From CAYFPO01 sp964345035 (GTDB lineage: Bacteria > Fidelibacterota > Marinisomatia > SCGC-AAA003-L08 > GCA-002704045), in assembly GCA_964345035.1 (NCBI GenBank), contig CAYFPO010000023.1, positions 1 through 34,552 of the forward strand: a stretch of 34,552 nt of DNA, given 5' to 3'. The notes under the pieces are model-generated. The model had not been told where the DNA came from and searched no databases. It saw only the letters and a list, made by a program, of their open reading frames with translations. Positions 34,173-34,552 of this stretch are shown here, piece by piece. The translations under genes and the position numbers were made by a program. The number at the start of each line of letters is the position of its first letter. Positions within the stretch are counted from its first letter, which is position 1.

Positions 34173-34552
34173 ATGTACACCAAAATAGCCGATTCTACCT
34201 CATCTGCTTCTAATAATTGGAGGAGTAAGAGGAGAACCGACAAATATACATTTTTGTATCTGCAGGCAAAACAAATACAGACTTGCGGAAAGCCACCCGT
34301 GCAACCTGATCAAAATTCAAATGAACTCAACCCCCGGCTCGTCTCTACACACACAGATTTTATGTGTGGGGGTTTGATGAATCAAACCCCTACCGATACC
34401 AGGAGGAACAACGCATTGTTTCTCAACAAAAAAACCGTTCAACAGGTATGGTCACGGCATGCCGTGACGCTACAAAGAACCAATTCAACCTATGGAGACA
34501 CAGATTTTATGTGTGGGGGTTTGATGAATCAAACCCCTACCGATACCAGGAG
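34173..34552 (+). CDS. Possible partial ORF reading through the REP-like repeats
   Basis: From ATG 34173, with GGGAG 6 nt upstream, one frame stays open for 126 codons to the window edge. The frame passes through both 55-bp repeats, which are 147 nt apart (49 codons) and so encode the same peptide twice (contains TDFMCGGLMNQTPTDTR). No domain, signal peptide or membrane segment is recognised. The repeats have DNA-level palindromes that explain their structure without coding, so the open frame may be chance. The preceding stretch 33946-34172 holds no other gene that I can support. Confidence 0.3.
   Translation, partial: MYTKIADSTSSASNNWRSKRRTDKYTFLYLQAKQIQTCGKPPVQPDQNSNELNPRLVSTHTDFMCGGLMNQTPTDTRRNNALFLNKKTVQQVWSRHAVTLQRTNSTYGDTDFMCGGLMNQTPTDTR
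34351..34405. repeat. 55-bp repeat copy 1 with two hairpins (REP-like)
   Basis: Identical over 55 nt to 34498-34552. It contains CACACA/TGTGTG (34350-34355 with 34363-34368) and GGGGTTTGAT/ATCAAACCCC (34369-34378 with 34381-34390). Read on the minus strand, GTAG precedes the second palindrome, as in REP elements processed by IS200-like RAYT transposases. Confidence 0.85.
34451..34468. repeat. 18-bp perfect palindrome between the two repeats
   Basis: GTCACGGCA and TGCCGTGAC are exact reverse complements without a spacer. On the minus strand GTAG (34473-34470) precedes it by one base, the same arrangement as in the flanking repeats although the palindrome sequence differs. Confidence 0.8.
34498..34552. 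repeat. 55-bp repeat copy 2 (continues past window)
   Basis: An exact second copy of 34351-34405, 147 nt downstream in the same orientation. It reaches the window edge, so a longer array may continue to the right. Confidence 0.85.

Noticed and set aside
34351..34552. CRISPR array
   Set aside because: There are only two copies, with a 92-nt spacer that contains its own palindrome; the unit is 55 bp with two hairpins, and no cas genes are nearby.

Overview
The window is AT-rich and gene-dense. It looks like a chromosomal piece of an uncultured bacterium of the FCB superphylum, most likely Candidatus Marinimicrobia (SAR406). That placement is an inference. It rests on exported proteins ending in dockerin-like calcium-binding repeats (pattern GDVNxDGxIDxLDIV), one exported protein ending in a type IX-type sorting domain (YPNPFNP), cysteine-rich secreted proteins, and frequent GTG or TTG starts with weak Shine-Dalgarno signals. 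No rRNA, tRNA, CRISPR array or intact transposase was seen.

Layout. 1-3275 (minus strand): a cytoplasmic TPR/helix-turn-helix protein translationally coupled to a secreted cysteine-rich dockerin-type protein, followed by the start of a similar secreted protein at the left edge. 3922-8554: a sensory locus with a periplasmic binding protein, a large hybrid histidine kinase, a convergent HPt protein, and a truncated 97.6 % identical copy of the 5' end of the binding-protein gene. 8751-10543: a His-rich lipoprotein and a haem-binding outer-membrane barrel whose N-terminus resembles the Cyc2 porin-cytochrome family. 10778-15034: a nucleotidyltransferase, a decayed Tat-signal aminotransferase, a large exported selenoprotein and a DUF962/Mpo1-like membrane protein. 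15082-23848: a four-gene plus-strand operon (PAPS sulfotransferase, START-like protein, outer-membrane barrel, KAS III-like enzyme) flanked by two arylsulfotransferase-like secreted proteins and an LRR protein. 24085-33945: mostly housekeeping genes, namely a selenocysteine peroxiredoxin, isoaspartyl peptidase, a K+ channel with a separate cyclic-nucleotide-binding protein, an ABC-2 exporter, an rRNA methyltransferase and a deoC-ALDH-ALDH operon. 33946-34552: REP-like palindromic repeats, and an open frame that reads through them.

The strongest signal is two genes that a standard caller would split at an in-frame TGA. One is a typical 2-Cys peroxiredoxin with TGA exactly at the peroxidatic cysteine (codon 47). 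The other is an exported LVIVD-propeller/thioredoxin/dockerin protein with TGA at the first position of a CxxC-type motif (codon 460), followed by a good bacterial SECIS hairpin. A third in-frame TGA, in the Tat-signal remnant at 11712-11924, looks like an ordinary nonsense mutation and serves as a useful contrast.

Other items to follow up are the Cyc2-like porin-cytochrome with its His/Asp-rich loop, the sulfotransferase/KAS III cassette, the ALDH16-like enzyme split into two coupled genes, and the GTAG-flanked repeats at the right edge.
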